Assembly: GCF_017654505.1 (NCBI RefSeq)
Contig: NC_054548.1
Span: forward strand, 31,262,274 to 31,326,273
Direction: 5' to 3'
Length of the DNA stretch: 64,000 nucleotides
Source of the DNA: Polyodon spathula
Lineage: Eukaryota; Chordata; Actinopteri; Acipenseriformes; Polyodontidae
The notes beneath the pieces are model-generated. The model worked only from the letters and a program-made list of their open reading frames with translations. It ran no database searches and was not told where the DNA came from. Of this stretch, positions 12,306 to 22,890 are shown piece by piece (positions within the stretch are counted from its first letter, which is position 1; every line of letters begins with the position of its first letter). A program made the position numbers and the translations under genes.

Positions 12306-14035
12306 CTATGAAGAGAAAAAAATAGCAAATATATTAAATGATTACTTTTCACAAGTTTTTACAAAGGAGGATACATATGGACAGCATGCCCCACATGTCA
12401 TCCAGTTCCTATCACGTTTTAAATAACTTTAGCATAACAGAGTGTCACAGAGACGGCCAAGTGGGCGGTGTCAGAACCAGGAAGGAATGAAATATACAAA
12501 GACAGATGATGTGAAATGATGATGGCGGTTGCTTGCGCCGGTTTATTGTAAATAAAAGGTTTTAAACAAATAGAAAACAACAGGACACAACACACTATGC
12601 CAAAATAAAAAGACAAACAAAAACGGACTAATACTAAACAAAAATACGGTGAGCAGATACTTTACGTTGTTATTATTATTATTATTATACTACTTATTTC
12701 CTCCGTCTCCAATCCCGTTCTCCACTCACCGAACACCCAACCGGGAGTATGTGAAAACGTGCCTCTATATATACTGTTGTGCTGGGATTCAATTACCAAT
12801 TAATTATTCACTTGAATCCCAGCACGTTAATTAATAAAGTGCAATTCCCTGTGCTCACATATTACTACATTTTACTTGCACGTGAAGTGCTGTGCAATCC
12901 TCGTGCCTAAATACACATACACATTTTTAAACACTCGTTACACAGACCCGTTTATATCCCGTGTACCAATGTCTATACACCAACATTTAAATACACCACA
13001 CGCAACACAACAGATAATATACACAGGAGAGGGCACTTTGTCACACTGAGGCAGAAGTGTTACAGGGACTAGGAACTCTTAAAATAAACAAATCCCCTTG
13101 GCCGGGTGAGATCCTCCCAATAGTACTCAAAGAAATGAAAGAAGTTATTTACAAACCGCTAACCAAGATCATGCAGCAGTCTCTTGACACAGGGGTGGTA
13201 CCGACAGACTGAAAAATTGCAAACATAATACCGATCAACAAAAATGGAGACAACCAAACCAGGAAACTATAGACCAATAAGACTATTATATGTAAACTTA
13301 TGGAAACTATAATAAGATCCAAAATTGAAAATTACCTATATGGTAACAGTATCCTGGGTGACAGTCAGCATGGTTTTAGGAAAGGGAGATCGTGTCTAAT
13401 CAACCTGCTTGATTTTTTTGAGGATGCAACATCGACAATCATTGCAAACCATATGACATGGTTTATTTAGATTTTCCAGAAAGCTTTTGACAAAGTCTCA
13501 CATAACCGATTAATTCTGAAACTGAGCGCAGTAGGGATTCAAGGAAATGCATGCACATAGATAAGGGAGATAGATAAGGGAGTGGTTAACAAGTAGAAAA
13601 CAGAAGAGGAGATTAGAGGAGAAACCTCAAAATGGAGTTAGGTAAGCAGTGGAGTACCACATGGATCAGTATTAGGTCCTCTGCTATTCGTAATCTACAT
13701 TAATGACTTAGACTCTAGTATAGCAAGCAAACTTGTTAAATTTGCAAACAACACAAAAACAGGTGGAGTGATAAACACAATTGCAGCAGCAAAGGTCATT
13801 CAAAATGATCTAGACAGCATTCAGAACTGAGCAGACACATGGCGAATGACATTTAATAGAGAAGTATAAGGTACTGGACACAGGCAATACAAATGTGGAT
13901 TATAAATACCATATGGGAAATTTTGAAATTGAAGAAAGAATCTATGAAAAAGATCTAGGAGTTTATGTTGACTCAGAAATGTCTTCATCTAGACAGTGTG
14001 GGGAAGCTATAAAAAAAGGCCAAAAAATAGCTTGG
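12306..14035 (+). mobile_element. CR1-type LINE copy C, heavily decayed, split by a solo LTR
   Basis: CR1 sequence starts at 'gaagagaaaaaaatagc' (linker region before the RT) and runs to 12442. It is interrupted by an LTR and resumes at 13046, continuing through the RT blocks to 'gaagctataaaaaa' near 14020, where it ends without the 3' UTR. Many point changes, indels and stops occur, for example within the region matching the FADD box (13740-13770). It appears older than copies A, D and F. Confidence 0.87.
12443..13045 (-). mobile_element. Solo LTR (LTR-1 family) with 5-bp target duplication
   Basis: Read on the minus strand, the 603-bp element begins TGTGACAAAGTGCC and ends TCTCTGTGACA, i.e. 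TG...CA as in LTRs. It is flanked by CTGAG (13046-13050) and CAGAG (12438-12442), a 5-bp target duplication with one mismatch. The uninterrupted CR1 sequence in other copies reads 'cataactgaggcag', which confirms the insertion point. A second copy at 32956-33531 shares sequence along its length, including 'gggatataaacggg' (TATA-like). No internal region is present, so it is a solo LTR. The parent family is unknown. Confidence 0.85.
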
Positions 14036-14456
14036 TGCTGCAACTAAACAAAACAAAACCTAGCAAGTCCTCAATCTCACTTCCAATGGAGTTCATATAC
14101 TGAGCATCGGATACGTATTCCATTGACTAAATATTCTTATTCTCACAGCTATCAAAGAAAGGAAATGGATTTTCATTTTACAGACTGAATATTCACAAAG
14201 GAGCCATTTTCTCTCTCGTTCTTCTTAAGAAGCTTTATAAAGTATTCAGTTACAAACAATTGGACTAATTAATCAATTACAACAAGAGTTTCTTACACAC
14301 ATTCACATGTGCTTTAAAAACATCAATATAAAATAATCAAAGTGCAATAGAAAAAATCTATAAATTATAAATACACAATAAAGTGCAATGCTTAACCCTG
14401 TACACATGCTATTTTCACTGGTTAAATAAGCAAATTGCCGCTTCAACCTATAATTA
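14036..14456. other. Short stretch between CR1 copy C and the CACTA-like element
   Basis: AT-rich with no recognised repeat or coding sequence. Confidence 0.4.
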
Positions 14457-15013
14457 CACTATGTAACACAATTTTTGTTCCTGGGTAGTAAGTGTTATTT
14501 CCTAATTGCTTATGCCTCAAAAGTATAGAAAATAGCTATTATTCCCCACAAACTTTGCTTTTGTGACCAGGACAGTGATATTTAAAAATATCACTATTTC
14601 CAATGAGAAAACGGGAGAATTTGTGTCTTTTCTTTCACATAAAGTCAGAAAAAAACAACATATGAATCCAAATTAACATGTATTTATACATGTAAATTTA
14701 CAGTATAATCGTAAATCTCGAAAAACTACTCAGTTCTAAATCTTTTGTAGTCATTTTTGTATTACTTTAGTATAAATACATGTTAATTTGGATTTGTATG
14801 TTGTTTTTTTCTGACTTTATGTGAACGAAAAAACACAAATTCGCCCGTTTTCTCATTGGAAATAGTGATATTTTTAAATATCACTGTCCTGGTCACAAAA
14901 GCAAAGTTTGTGGGGAATAATAGCTATTTTCTATACTTTTGAGGCATAAGCAATTAGGAAATAACACTTACTACCCAGGAACAAAAAAAATAATAATAAT
15001 TTGTTACACGGTG
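14457..15013. mobile_element. Fold-back CACTA-like non-autonomous element (MITE)
   Basis: A 557-bp element. Its two halves are inverted copies: the left arm is about 14480-14690 and the right arm about 14765-14985, with a spacer of about 75 bp. Ends read CACTATGTAACA on the left and, inverted, CACCGTGTAACA on the right. Flanks are TTA at 14454-14456 and TTA at 15014-15016, a perfect 3-bp target duplication. CACT termini with 3-bp duplications fit the CACTA/EnSpm superfamily. The spacer and arms match the right-hand part of the larger element at 40083-41384. No coding sequence is present. Confidence 0.85.
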
Positions 15014-15178
15014 TTATCAGTGTATATTATGTGTTAGATTACACACTTGAGTTTTCTGATCCTGTTTACACTCTATTGCTGCCCTTCATCTTAGTTTTTT
15101 GTTTTTTTTCAATAAATAATGACATCAATATTAAAATACTAACATTAATTAATTCACGTAAACATATTTGTGCAGTGT

Positions 15179-15495
15179 TGTGACAGAGAAAGAATGAATC
15201 TTGGATATAATCTGCCTCCTAACCTGTGAGGGCACTGTGTAAAGGGAACATAGTGTCCCGGACTGGATGGTCTGACAATTCATTCTAAGGAAAAGGTGGA
15301 AGTCAGCCATCTAGAAAGGGGGAGATGTCACAGTACACCATGTCATCACCCCAGAAGGGAAGCAATGTGGCAACCGCAACTGGAGGAGAAATGGTTTCAG
15401 TTGCAACTAAGGGGGCATGATTGACAATACAAAAGGGGACGTGGCTAGGCGATCTGTTTTGTAATCACATCACCTCTACACCTACACACTGCAAA
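15179..15495 (+). repeat. LTR-2 family, 5' part
   Basis: Begins TGTGACAGAGAAAGAATGA and contains 'cctcctaacctgtgagggcac', matching the starts of the two LTR-2 copies that follow. It is diverged from them and stops before the middle of the LTR, just short of the 13-mer at 15496. Confidence 0.55.
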
Positions 15496-15508
15496 CCACT
15501 TTGCCACA

Positions 15509-16135
15509 AGTATGCATTCAGGTGTTTGAGAGAATAAATACAAATTACCTGCCCCACAGTAATACTGGACACGGTCACAAGTCCTGGGTGCGTGCAGTCA
15601 TGCTCATGGTGGGTGATAATCAGTGTTATTTTTGTGACTATTGGTGCGGCGCTGATCCGGCTTGTGCTGGCCCAAGGTGACAGCTCCGGATTCGTGTTAG
15701 CCGTCTGGTGGTTTAACAAACACAGACAGTTACTAACAGATAATACAAATAAACACAACATTCATGAATATTCTTTTCAGCGAACTCTTTATTTCTCACA
15801 CAGTAACTACTGTGGCTCTCACAGTCCTTCCAGGTCAATACACAAACCCAAGCGAAGGAAAAGATTAACGATTCTCTGGCCATTTTATGCTGTCACGCAT
15901 GACCCCTTGGTAAACGATTGCAGCTGCCATTATTACTTGCAGGTGCTACCTCGTTTACCTTCAAGGTCAATACGTTCCTGCAACAGAGTCTCACCTTCTT
16001 CCAGGCTGACTGACTTCCCGTCCCTGGAAATGAACTGTCAGGCCAGCCCATCCAAAGACTTTCCCTTTCGCTACTTCGTGCCCTCACAGGTTGGGAGGGA
16101 AATTTCCAAACAGAACTCATTATATTTTCATCACA
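15509..16135 (-). repeat. LTR-2 family copy in minus orientation
   Basis: An inverted, diverged copy of the segment at 16200-16905. Shared landmarks include 'cccaagcgaaggaaaagat' (as 'atcttttccttcgtttggg' in the partner), 'ttcttccaggctgactgac' and 'gaactgtcaggccag'. On the minus strand it starts TGTGATGAAAATATAATG. The 198-codon plus-strand ORF across it (15592-16188) has no family resemblance and is treated as non-coding. LTR identity is inferred from the TG start, the LTR-like layout and recurrence at four places. Confidence 0.6.
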
Positions 16136-16199
16136 CTGACACACTGACCATATGGTACACCGGGCAAGTTCCTTCGGCTCCACTCTGAGCGGTGGGACA

Positions 16200-16905
16200 T
16201 GTGACAGAAAGATAATGAGTTCTGGTGATAAATCTCCCTCCTGACTCCCTCCTGACCGCTAAAGAACGGGAGGAGAAGTATCTGGAAGGACTGGCCTGAC
16301 AGTTCTTTTCCGGGACCGGGAAGTCGGTCAGCCTGGAAAGAAGCGAGACTCTGTTGTAAGACCGTATTGACCTGAAAGGTAAACGAGGGGCAGCTGCAAG
16401 TAATAAGGCAGCTGCAACTGTTTACCTAGAGATCATGCCGGATTACATATAGGGGCCAGGGTAACGATGATCTTTTCCTTCGTTTGGGTAAACGTTTGGA
16501 GAAGGAGCGAGAGAGGAACTTTATAAAAAAAGGAAAATACATGTTGTGTTTGTTTTGTTAACTGTCTGTATTTTTTCACTTTAGACAGTTAAAAGCACAT
16601 CTCCGGAGCTGTCGAAAAAGGGTCAGCACTATTCGGAGCATCACTGCACCCCACTACCTGTGTTTGCACTGACCACCCACACGACTACACTCACCCAGGA
16701 ATGGTGACCGTGTGTTTGTTATTGTTCGGGACTGTGCCCTGCATTGTTATCCCCGCGCTTTACACATTGTTGTGTTTTGCCAGGGATTTAATTATTTTTC
16801 GGTCACCAGACCTGGATTATTATTAAAGCACTTTTTCACTGGATTACCGTTGTCTGCCTGTCACTCCTGCATCGCATCACAGCTACACCTGTTCCCCTTT
16901 AACAG
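16200..16905 (+). repeat. LTR-2 family copy in plus orientation
   Basis: Begins TGTGACAGAAAGATAATG and carries a 'tttataaaa' TATA-like box near 16520 and an 'attattaaagc' polyadenylation-like signal near 16820. It runs up to the boundary with Tc1 sequence at about 16906. Its 3' half also matches the copy at 35656-36060. No clear target duplication flanks it. Confidence 0.6.
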
Positions 16906-17310
16906 CCACTTTGCCACAGTCTCCCACATGCCTTCTGGCAAACTCTAGCTGAGATTTGATGTGAGTTTTTTTCAACAAAGGCTTTCTTTTTACCACTCTC
17001 CCATAAAGGCCAGTTTTGTGAAGCACCCGAGCTATTGTTGCTGTATGAAGAGTGTCTCCCAGCTCAGCCGTGGAAGACTGTAACTCCTTTAGGTTGCCAT
17101 AGGCCTCTTGGTGGCCTCCCTGACTAGTGCCCTTCTCTCCCGGATAGTCAGTTTGTGAGGACGGCCTGTGCTCTGGGAGGTATTCAATGCCTTTGAAATG
17201 TTCTTATATCCTACCCCTGATTGGTGCTTTTGAAGAACCTTATTCCAGATTTGCTTTGAAAGTTCCTTCGTCTTCATGATGTAGTTTTTGTTAGGAAATG
17301 TACTAACCAA
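16906..17310 (-). pseudogene. Tc1 transposase N-terminal half
   Basis: From the in-frame MKTKELSKQIWNKVLQKH (paired-like helix-turn-helix DNA-binding domain), through SKALNTSQSTGRPHKLT and ERRALVREATKRP. After a frameshift near 17090 it continues as LKELQSS, ATIARVLHKTGLYGRVVKRK and LEFARRHVGD. Family knowledge: this region binds the terminal repeats, and the DDE catalytic domain that should follow is absent. Part of the linker between the two HTH motifs is also deleted. Confidence 0.85.
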
Positions 17311-17685
17311 CTGTGGGACCTCCCAGAGACAGGTGTATTTAACCTGAAATCATGTGAAACACCTTAATTGCACACAGGTGGACTCCATTCAACTAATTAT
17401 GTGACTTCTAAAGACACTTGGTTGCACCAGAGCTTATTTAGGTGTGTCATAGCAAAGGGGGTGAATACTTCTGCAATCTTATTTTATGTTTTATATTTGT
17501 AATTAATTTAGAACAATTTGTAGATTTTATTTTTCACTTTGACATTATGGACTTTTTTTGTGTTCATCAGTGTCAAAAACTCTTACTAAATCCATTTTGA
17601 TTCCATGTTGTAACACAATAAAATGTGGAAAGTCCATGGCGGTGAATACTTTTGAGAGCCACTGTAGAAAGACTTTTGAGAGCCA

Positions 17686-17690
<5 letters not shown>
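16906..17690 (-). mobile_element. Tc1-type transposon, truncated
   Basis: The minus-strand element has its 5' terminus at 17690 (inverted 'gtgaatacttttgagagcca'). Its non-coding end contains the wording typical of fish Tc1 elements ('caaagggggtgaatacttctg'), followed by the first half of a transposase. It breaks off at 16906 where LTR-2 begins, so the catalytic half and the other terminus are missing. At its outer end a 20-bp piece is duplicated ('cttttgagagccactgta') and merges into an (AT)n run, consistent with the TA target preference of Tc1. Confidence 0.85.
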
Positions 17691-17737
<47 letters not shown>

Positions 17738-17762
17738 CTAATATATATATATATATATATAT
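17689..17762. repeat. (AT)n microsatellite
   Basis: About 74 bp of AT dinucleotides with one short interruption, starting exactly at the end of the Tc1 terminus. The IYIYIY peptides it yields in several frames are meaningless. Confidence 0.95.
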
Positions 17763-19186
17763 AGTGAGCCACTACAGTCCACGTGCAAACTGTCTGTTTT
17801 GGTGCAGAAGGACGTGAGAGACCAAGGTCGAAAGCAATACTTGTTTTATTTTTGTTTTTCAAATAAAAATAACAACGCACAGAAGTTCTTGACTGTAAAA
17901 ATAATAATCACAATTATAATAATACAGTCCAGGACTTGCTCCCCATTTCTAATTCTAATCAAGGTGGAACCTTATCTTCTTGCTTCAGGTAAGTTGTTGT
18001 TGATTGCAGCCACCCCCCCACCCCCTTTTTTACCGGTTGTGGCCAGCTTCCATTAGATGGCACTGTGGGGTTAGGTTCATCAGGTAAGTCACGGATATAG
18101 ATATAGTTTGTTCATACAAAAATAAAATGTAAAATAAAGATAAAAGTTGTGTGTTTTTCTTTATTGAATTTGACTATCTAGTACACAAGAGTCTAAAGGG
18201 TTAATAATAAGGGTTAATAAATGTATCGACTGATTTTATTAATAGATTTCTTTTGAAAATGCTGCTAAAAGCTGTCATTACTATACCACAAGTTCTATGC
18301 AATAACACTGGATTTTGAAAATCCCCCCATAGCTACAAAAGACACACAAACATTTTTTCAGAAGATTACAAGACACTGACAACCTCCATATAGCATACCC
18401 GAAATAAGGAATGTGTTCTTATCAGCAACTTTCTACAAGCTTGCCTTTACAATGAGTTGAAGAAAATACACAGACAACATCTAAAAAAGAAAAAAAAAAA
18501 CCCACACATGCCCTGACGGAATACTGGCTCTCTGTGGTTGACCTCCTGCAAACCATTTCAGGCTCTGATGTTCACAACAAAGGGACCGCATATAAAAAAA
18601 CAAAACTGAAGACCAAGGTTCAGATTTTTAAGAACGTGGTATAAGACCGATATATTTTCAGACAGAGTGTCTATTGTAACAGCGGGGCAGTACAGACAGA
18701 GCACTGTGACAGTTTGGACTTTATGATGGACCCTGGGGAGGGATGGGAATACACTTGTAAACTGGAAATAGTGCCATTGTAAAACACTGTAATTCAAATG
18801 TTGTGAGAATGTGAGCATGACAGAGACAGAATAGCAAGTTGTATGTGTACCTTTCTCTTTTTTCCTTGATCAGCCCACTCTGAGGAGCTGTGTATAGTGT
18901 TATCATTGGATGAGTGGGCCATTCAAGAGTGAGTGGGGGCTATACATGAGCGCATGAATGGGTTATTGGTGTGTGTTCCAAGTTCCTGACTAGAGCTAAA
19001 ATCTTTTCGAAGAGCTTCCATTTTCTACAGAGAATCCATAATAAACAAACAGCAATTATCATTGCTATTCACCAAAAATCCTGTTGCAGTGTCTTTATTA
19101 CTCCACTGCTGAGAACCGCCGTAGCTACACAGAAGGTTCTGTTCTGGATGCAACCATCGAAGCCAGGAAATGGTTACAGTCTGGCT
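17763..19186. other. No recognised gene
   Basis: Unique-looking sequence with short A/T runs and a C-rich run near 18012-18026. No exon or known repeat recognised. Confidence 0.45.
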
Positions 19187-19350
19187 CAGGGTGAGCATTT
19201 CACCCCCCCTCCCCCCTCAGTCACCCCCACCCTGAGCTTGAGTACCAGCCCCAAGATCAGCATACACACTCCTGCCACAGAAAGCCAACCTGGAACTCTG
19301 TGACTGCAGGACCAGTGCTGCTGCTCCTGGCTGTGGCAGCAACACCATCT

Positions 19351-19711
19351 CCTGACCTGACCACAGTGCCGCAACCCAGCAAAAAAACAGTTTACAACCA
19401 GCATCCCGCTGGAAGAGCATCTGGCTAAGTTCCAGCTTTCACCCGCTTCTGCCAACAACCAGACAGTGCCGTCATCATCAACACCCACCGGACCTGGATC
19501 AAAGTTTTCCTGCTTCTCCAGCCCAGCTTCCCTGGAAACCTTCCTGACTCAATTTGGTCTTGCAGCCTCTGAGCATGACCGGAGCTCCACCGTCACTAAC
19601 CCAGCAGCATCATCAATCCCAGATGCAGTGCCACTGGTCTCAAAGATGGCCCCATCTATTGAAATCCTCGCTAGTATGACGAGAGGGCGGGGGGGAAGCA
19701 GTCCCTGGTGA
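19351..19711 (+). CDS. Unassigned GC-rich ORF segment, Ser/Pro/Thr-rich
   Basis: After an in-frame stop near 19350 a frame of about 115 codons stays open to TGA at 19711. It includes QFTTSIPLEEHLAKFQLS, SKFSCFSSPASLETFLTQFG and SKMAPSIEILASMTRG. Base composition (GC-rich, codon-like third positions) contrasts with the AT-rich neighbourhood. I do not recognise a family. It may be part of an ORF of a degraded mobile element, since an L2-like endonuclease remnant lies just downstream on the other strand, or a pseudogene piece. No start codon is obvious at its 5' end. Confidence 0.3.
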
Positions 19712-19738
19712 AGACGAGGGCCAGTTGACAGCCCGCTG

Positions 19739-19743
<5 letters not shown>

Positions 19744-19781
<38 letters not shown>

Positions 19782-19798
19782 GGGGGGGGGGGGGGGGG
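19744..19798. repeat. (GT)n followed by a 19-base poly-G run
   Basis: About 35 bp of GT repeats, then an A and an uninterrupted G run. The long homopolymer makes the assembly here suspect. Confidence 0.95.
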
Positions 19799-19809
19799 TG
19801 GAGACATAA

Positions 19810-20004
19810 GGCATAGGAGTGAAGGGGAAGAAATCCAGTGGTGAGAGGTGGATGATGAAGTCACCTAATAGAACAATGGAGGAGGAGGGAGAGGGGAGGG
19901 AGGAAAGGAGGAAGTCAGGCTCATCAAGAAAGTGAGTAAGAGGTCCAGGAGGGCAGTAGAGAAGAAGGAGGGGACAGAAAAGAGCAATAATAGCTGCAGA
20001 TACC
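19810..20004 (-). pseudogene. LINE endonuclease fragment (L2/CR1 group)
   Basis: The minus strand reads LYCPPGPLTHFLDEPDFLLS followed by IVLLGDFIIHL. This matches the APE-type endonuclease block 'YRPPG...FLDELD...LLGDFNIHL' of L2-like LINEs. In the family, the Asp and Asn of GDFN lie in the active site. Here the Asn is replaced by Ile. Only this block survives and its flanks are not recognised. Confidence 0.75.
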
Positions 20005-21511
20005 TTAATACATGATACTAGTTGATAATTTTGGACGACCCCTTATATCAACAAAAATATTACCTGTATCAATTTATTTATTTTGTTCATTCAAAGTTTG
20101 AACTGAAACTCAGGAAGGATTTTTTTTATAAAAAGTGAAAGAAAGGAAATAGTGGAGCTGCTCTGGAGCACCCTGATGACCCAGCTCCAGCATCCCCAGC
20201 AGCTCTGCTCCGGCTCCGGAGCTGAGCTCAGAAAACTGGCAGCCGGAGATGGACAACCCTATAATCGAAGATATTTATCTGTGTAATAAAATGAACTGAA
20301 ACCACTGACCAACTATTACCTGTAAGAACTTCAGTGAGTGACCCCGACCCCCCAGCCATTTAAAAAAAAATGTTTTTAATAAAAGGACATACCTGGTACG
20401 CCCGGCAGTACTGAGCGAGCATTTTTGAGGATGTACCAGGTACAGTCAAGTGGTTACTAAGTGTCAAATTATTATATATAGGAAAGGATGCACTTTTTTA
20501 ATACCATTTAAGTATTTTAAGAACATTGCAAGGTATTGAATGTTACTACAGTTGGGTGCTCTGACCAGCGGGAAAATAAAGCCCTTGTCTTCAGTATGTT
20601 GCTGATAATTGTTATAGAAATCAACAGTGATTTTTCAGATAAGACTTCACAGCTACAGTAAAAATTCAAAGGAAAAATTTACTTTTATTCCAAAGTGACA
20701 TTTTCAGAATATAGGAAGAGGAATGGCTTTGAAATGACCAAGGCTATTAGCGACTTTTTTTACAAGGTGAGGCAAAGTAATAATGTTAATTAGAATTAAT
20801 TATGTATCAGACTAATAAAGAATAATAAATCCCCTTGGCAGTCCGCAGTTTAGCGAACCCAGGTTATTAATATTCCAATTCTACACCAATTAGTGCAGTT
20901 TAGTGAACCCAGGTTATTAATATTCAAATTTTGTAAATGATAGTTTAGCTGACAGAGTTTATGTGCATTTTTGCAGTTCTGTAGAATAGTTTAGAGGACC
21001 CAATATGTAAATATTACTTCATTTTAGTTTGGGGGCTCGCCTCCGATAGACACTTACTGTACGTTTTATAATATACATGTCAGGCCTTCTGCCACAGCTG
21101 GGTCCTGAGACCCAAATATTGGGCTCCTTGAATAGGCCAATTACACGATGGAAATTGTGTGTATAAATGTTAGTTTCGTGTTGAGTCAAGCAGTGTACAA
21201 ATCGACACTGTAACGCTTAAAGTGTGTGTATTTACTTATGTTGACTGATTGATGTGTCTGTCTATTTTAATATCGGTATTTAAAATACTGTATATCTATA
21301 GTTTTTTTTCTTTCATTTTCTGACAAATGTACCTGGCTTTAAATATGTTTTTTGCAGACTCTGTTTTTCCAAGTTAAACGACCCGATTGACTAAGACTTC
21401 TTTCTACTCGAACGAATAACGTGCAGAATGCTCTGCATTTTTAGTACTGTAGCGAACCGTATTCTCAAACTACAGTGCTGAGAGCAGACGCGAGTCTGAG
21501 CTACAGATTTA
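20005..21511. other. No recognised gene; small tandem duplication
   Basis: Contains an imperfect tandem pair built on 'aacccaggttattaatatt' (about 20858-20876 and 20898-20916) and a 10-bp inverted pair TACCTGGTAC/GTACCAGGTA near 20390 and 20435. Otherwise nothing is recognised. Confidence 0.45.
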
Positions 21512-22296
21512 CTAGATGAGGTATGACACAGGCCCGGTTTTTTGGGATGGAACCGCAAAACAGTCTCGCGTTTTGATTGGTCCATGTCTGTCACATGAAT
21601 ATGTTCTCACGTGACTGGAAAAGCTCGTAGGCATTTTTAACATTGCGATCAGAGAGAAAGAGAGTGAGAGATCTGTTTTCCACAACCTTTCAATTAAAAT
21701 ATAACATGGTATTTTGCTGTACTAACATAACAAACTATGGGTTATTACTTTATATGAATTATCATGTTATGCACGAATGTAAGAATTGTTTTTCTGCAGT
21801 GGTGTACTTTTTTCTTTCAAATAGCATATATCTATAATTGATTGCATGATGTATTTTAATATCAAATATATACATGATTGCAGTTTTGTTACAGGGTACA
21901 TTATCTCTAATGTAATCACAGTTTTAAATATAGACTGCCCCTGTTTTCATTTACGTCTCAAATTATGGGCTGCTTTGCTTTTCAGATAAAGTCACAAATT
22001 CTGGGCCGCTCTGATTTTTAGATTTTTTAATTCAGACCAGAGTTTTTTTTACTCGCCCCAGAAAACATTATTTTTTTATGAAAAAACTGAAATAAAATGT
22101 AAATGTTAAAAAAAAAATATATTTTATTATGACAATGAAGAAACTACATTGCACTGAAATAGATACATGCAAATTAATTAAAGCAGTCGTTTCCCTTTAT
22201 TAAAGGATAATATTAAAACATATTTTTGAGAACGAACATGGTATTCCAAAAAAGAACATCTCATTTGCTTATGTAATGTCCATCAATATATTGTAG
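21512..22296 (+). repeat. Left arm of a large inverted repeat
   Basis: Runs from 'gaggtatgacacaggccc' to 'tgtccatcaatata'. It is matched in reverse complement by 25325-27212. Shared landmarks include 'attggtccatgtctgtcaca', 'ttatgcacgaatgtaagaat' and 'gcatatatctataattg'. The arms diverge by scattered substitutions and indels. The outer ends share GAGGTATGACACAGGCCC, which would be the terminus if this is a long-TIR transposon. I could not define a target duplication. Confidence 0.75.
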
Positions 22297-22549
22297 CATT
22301 TCGGGTGCTTTTTGGGACAGAAAGGAGACTGCAACCATGAGTAGATGAAGGCTATTTTGACAATAATTAAATAATCACAAAATAAAATCATAAAGTGAGA
22401 AACGGGGACTGGGAGTCGAAAGTGAATGTAAATTATTGTAGTAGTTTTTCTTTTACCCTACCTTTCCCAGTCTTTCCCCTACACCCCATTATATGCCCTC
22501 GCCTCCAGGCCCCCTCTTTTGCGCCAAACCTGCACTCCCCCCCAAACAC

Positions 22550-22815
22550 ATCAACACGCAACACCTCTACGCACACACCCACCATACAAACCCTGCACAC
22601 ACACGCCACCATGCAACCCCCTGCACGCACACACCACCATGCAACCCCTGCATGGACACACCACCATGCAACCCCTGCACGCACACACCACCATGCAACC
22701 CTTGCATGCATACACCCACCATGCAACTCCTGCACTCACACACCACCATGCAACCCCAGCATGCACAAACCACCATGCAGCCCTTGCACAATACACACCA
22801 CTAAGCAACCCCTGC
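22550..22815. repeat. Minisatellite of about 25-27 bp
   Basis: About ten imperfect units built on 'caccatgcaacccctgca' plus 'cgcacaca'. It generates overlapping open frames on both strands (HHATPARTH, CMVVCACRG and similar), which are repeat artefacts and not genes. Confidence 0.93.
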
Positions 22816-22890
22816 TCGCACACATCTAGCTATACATTCCTTGAACAAAACTGATCACTTTACTTAGATGTAGACACTACACTACACACT

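Noticed and set aside
15592..16188. A 198-codon plus-strand ORF
   Set aside because: It covers the LTR-2 repeat read backwards, has no family resemblance, and homologous copies do not keep the frame.
17545..17880. ORFs with long IYIYIY stretches (also near 38.3, 47.8 and 49.6 kb)
   Set aside because: Translations of AT microsatellites, not proteins.
19186..19488. Minus-strand 100-codon ORF, Gly/Cys/Trp-rich
   Set aside because: Lies antisense to a GC-rich block partly open on the other strand; no motif supports it.
22395..22854. Several overlapping long ORFs on both strands, His/Thr/Pro-rich or Cys/Val/Trp-rich
   Set aside because: They are all readings of the 25-27 bp minisatellite; every frame is open because the unit lacks stops.
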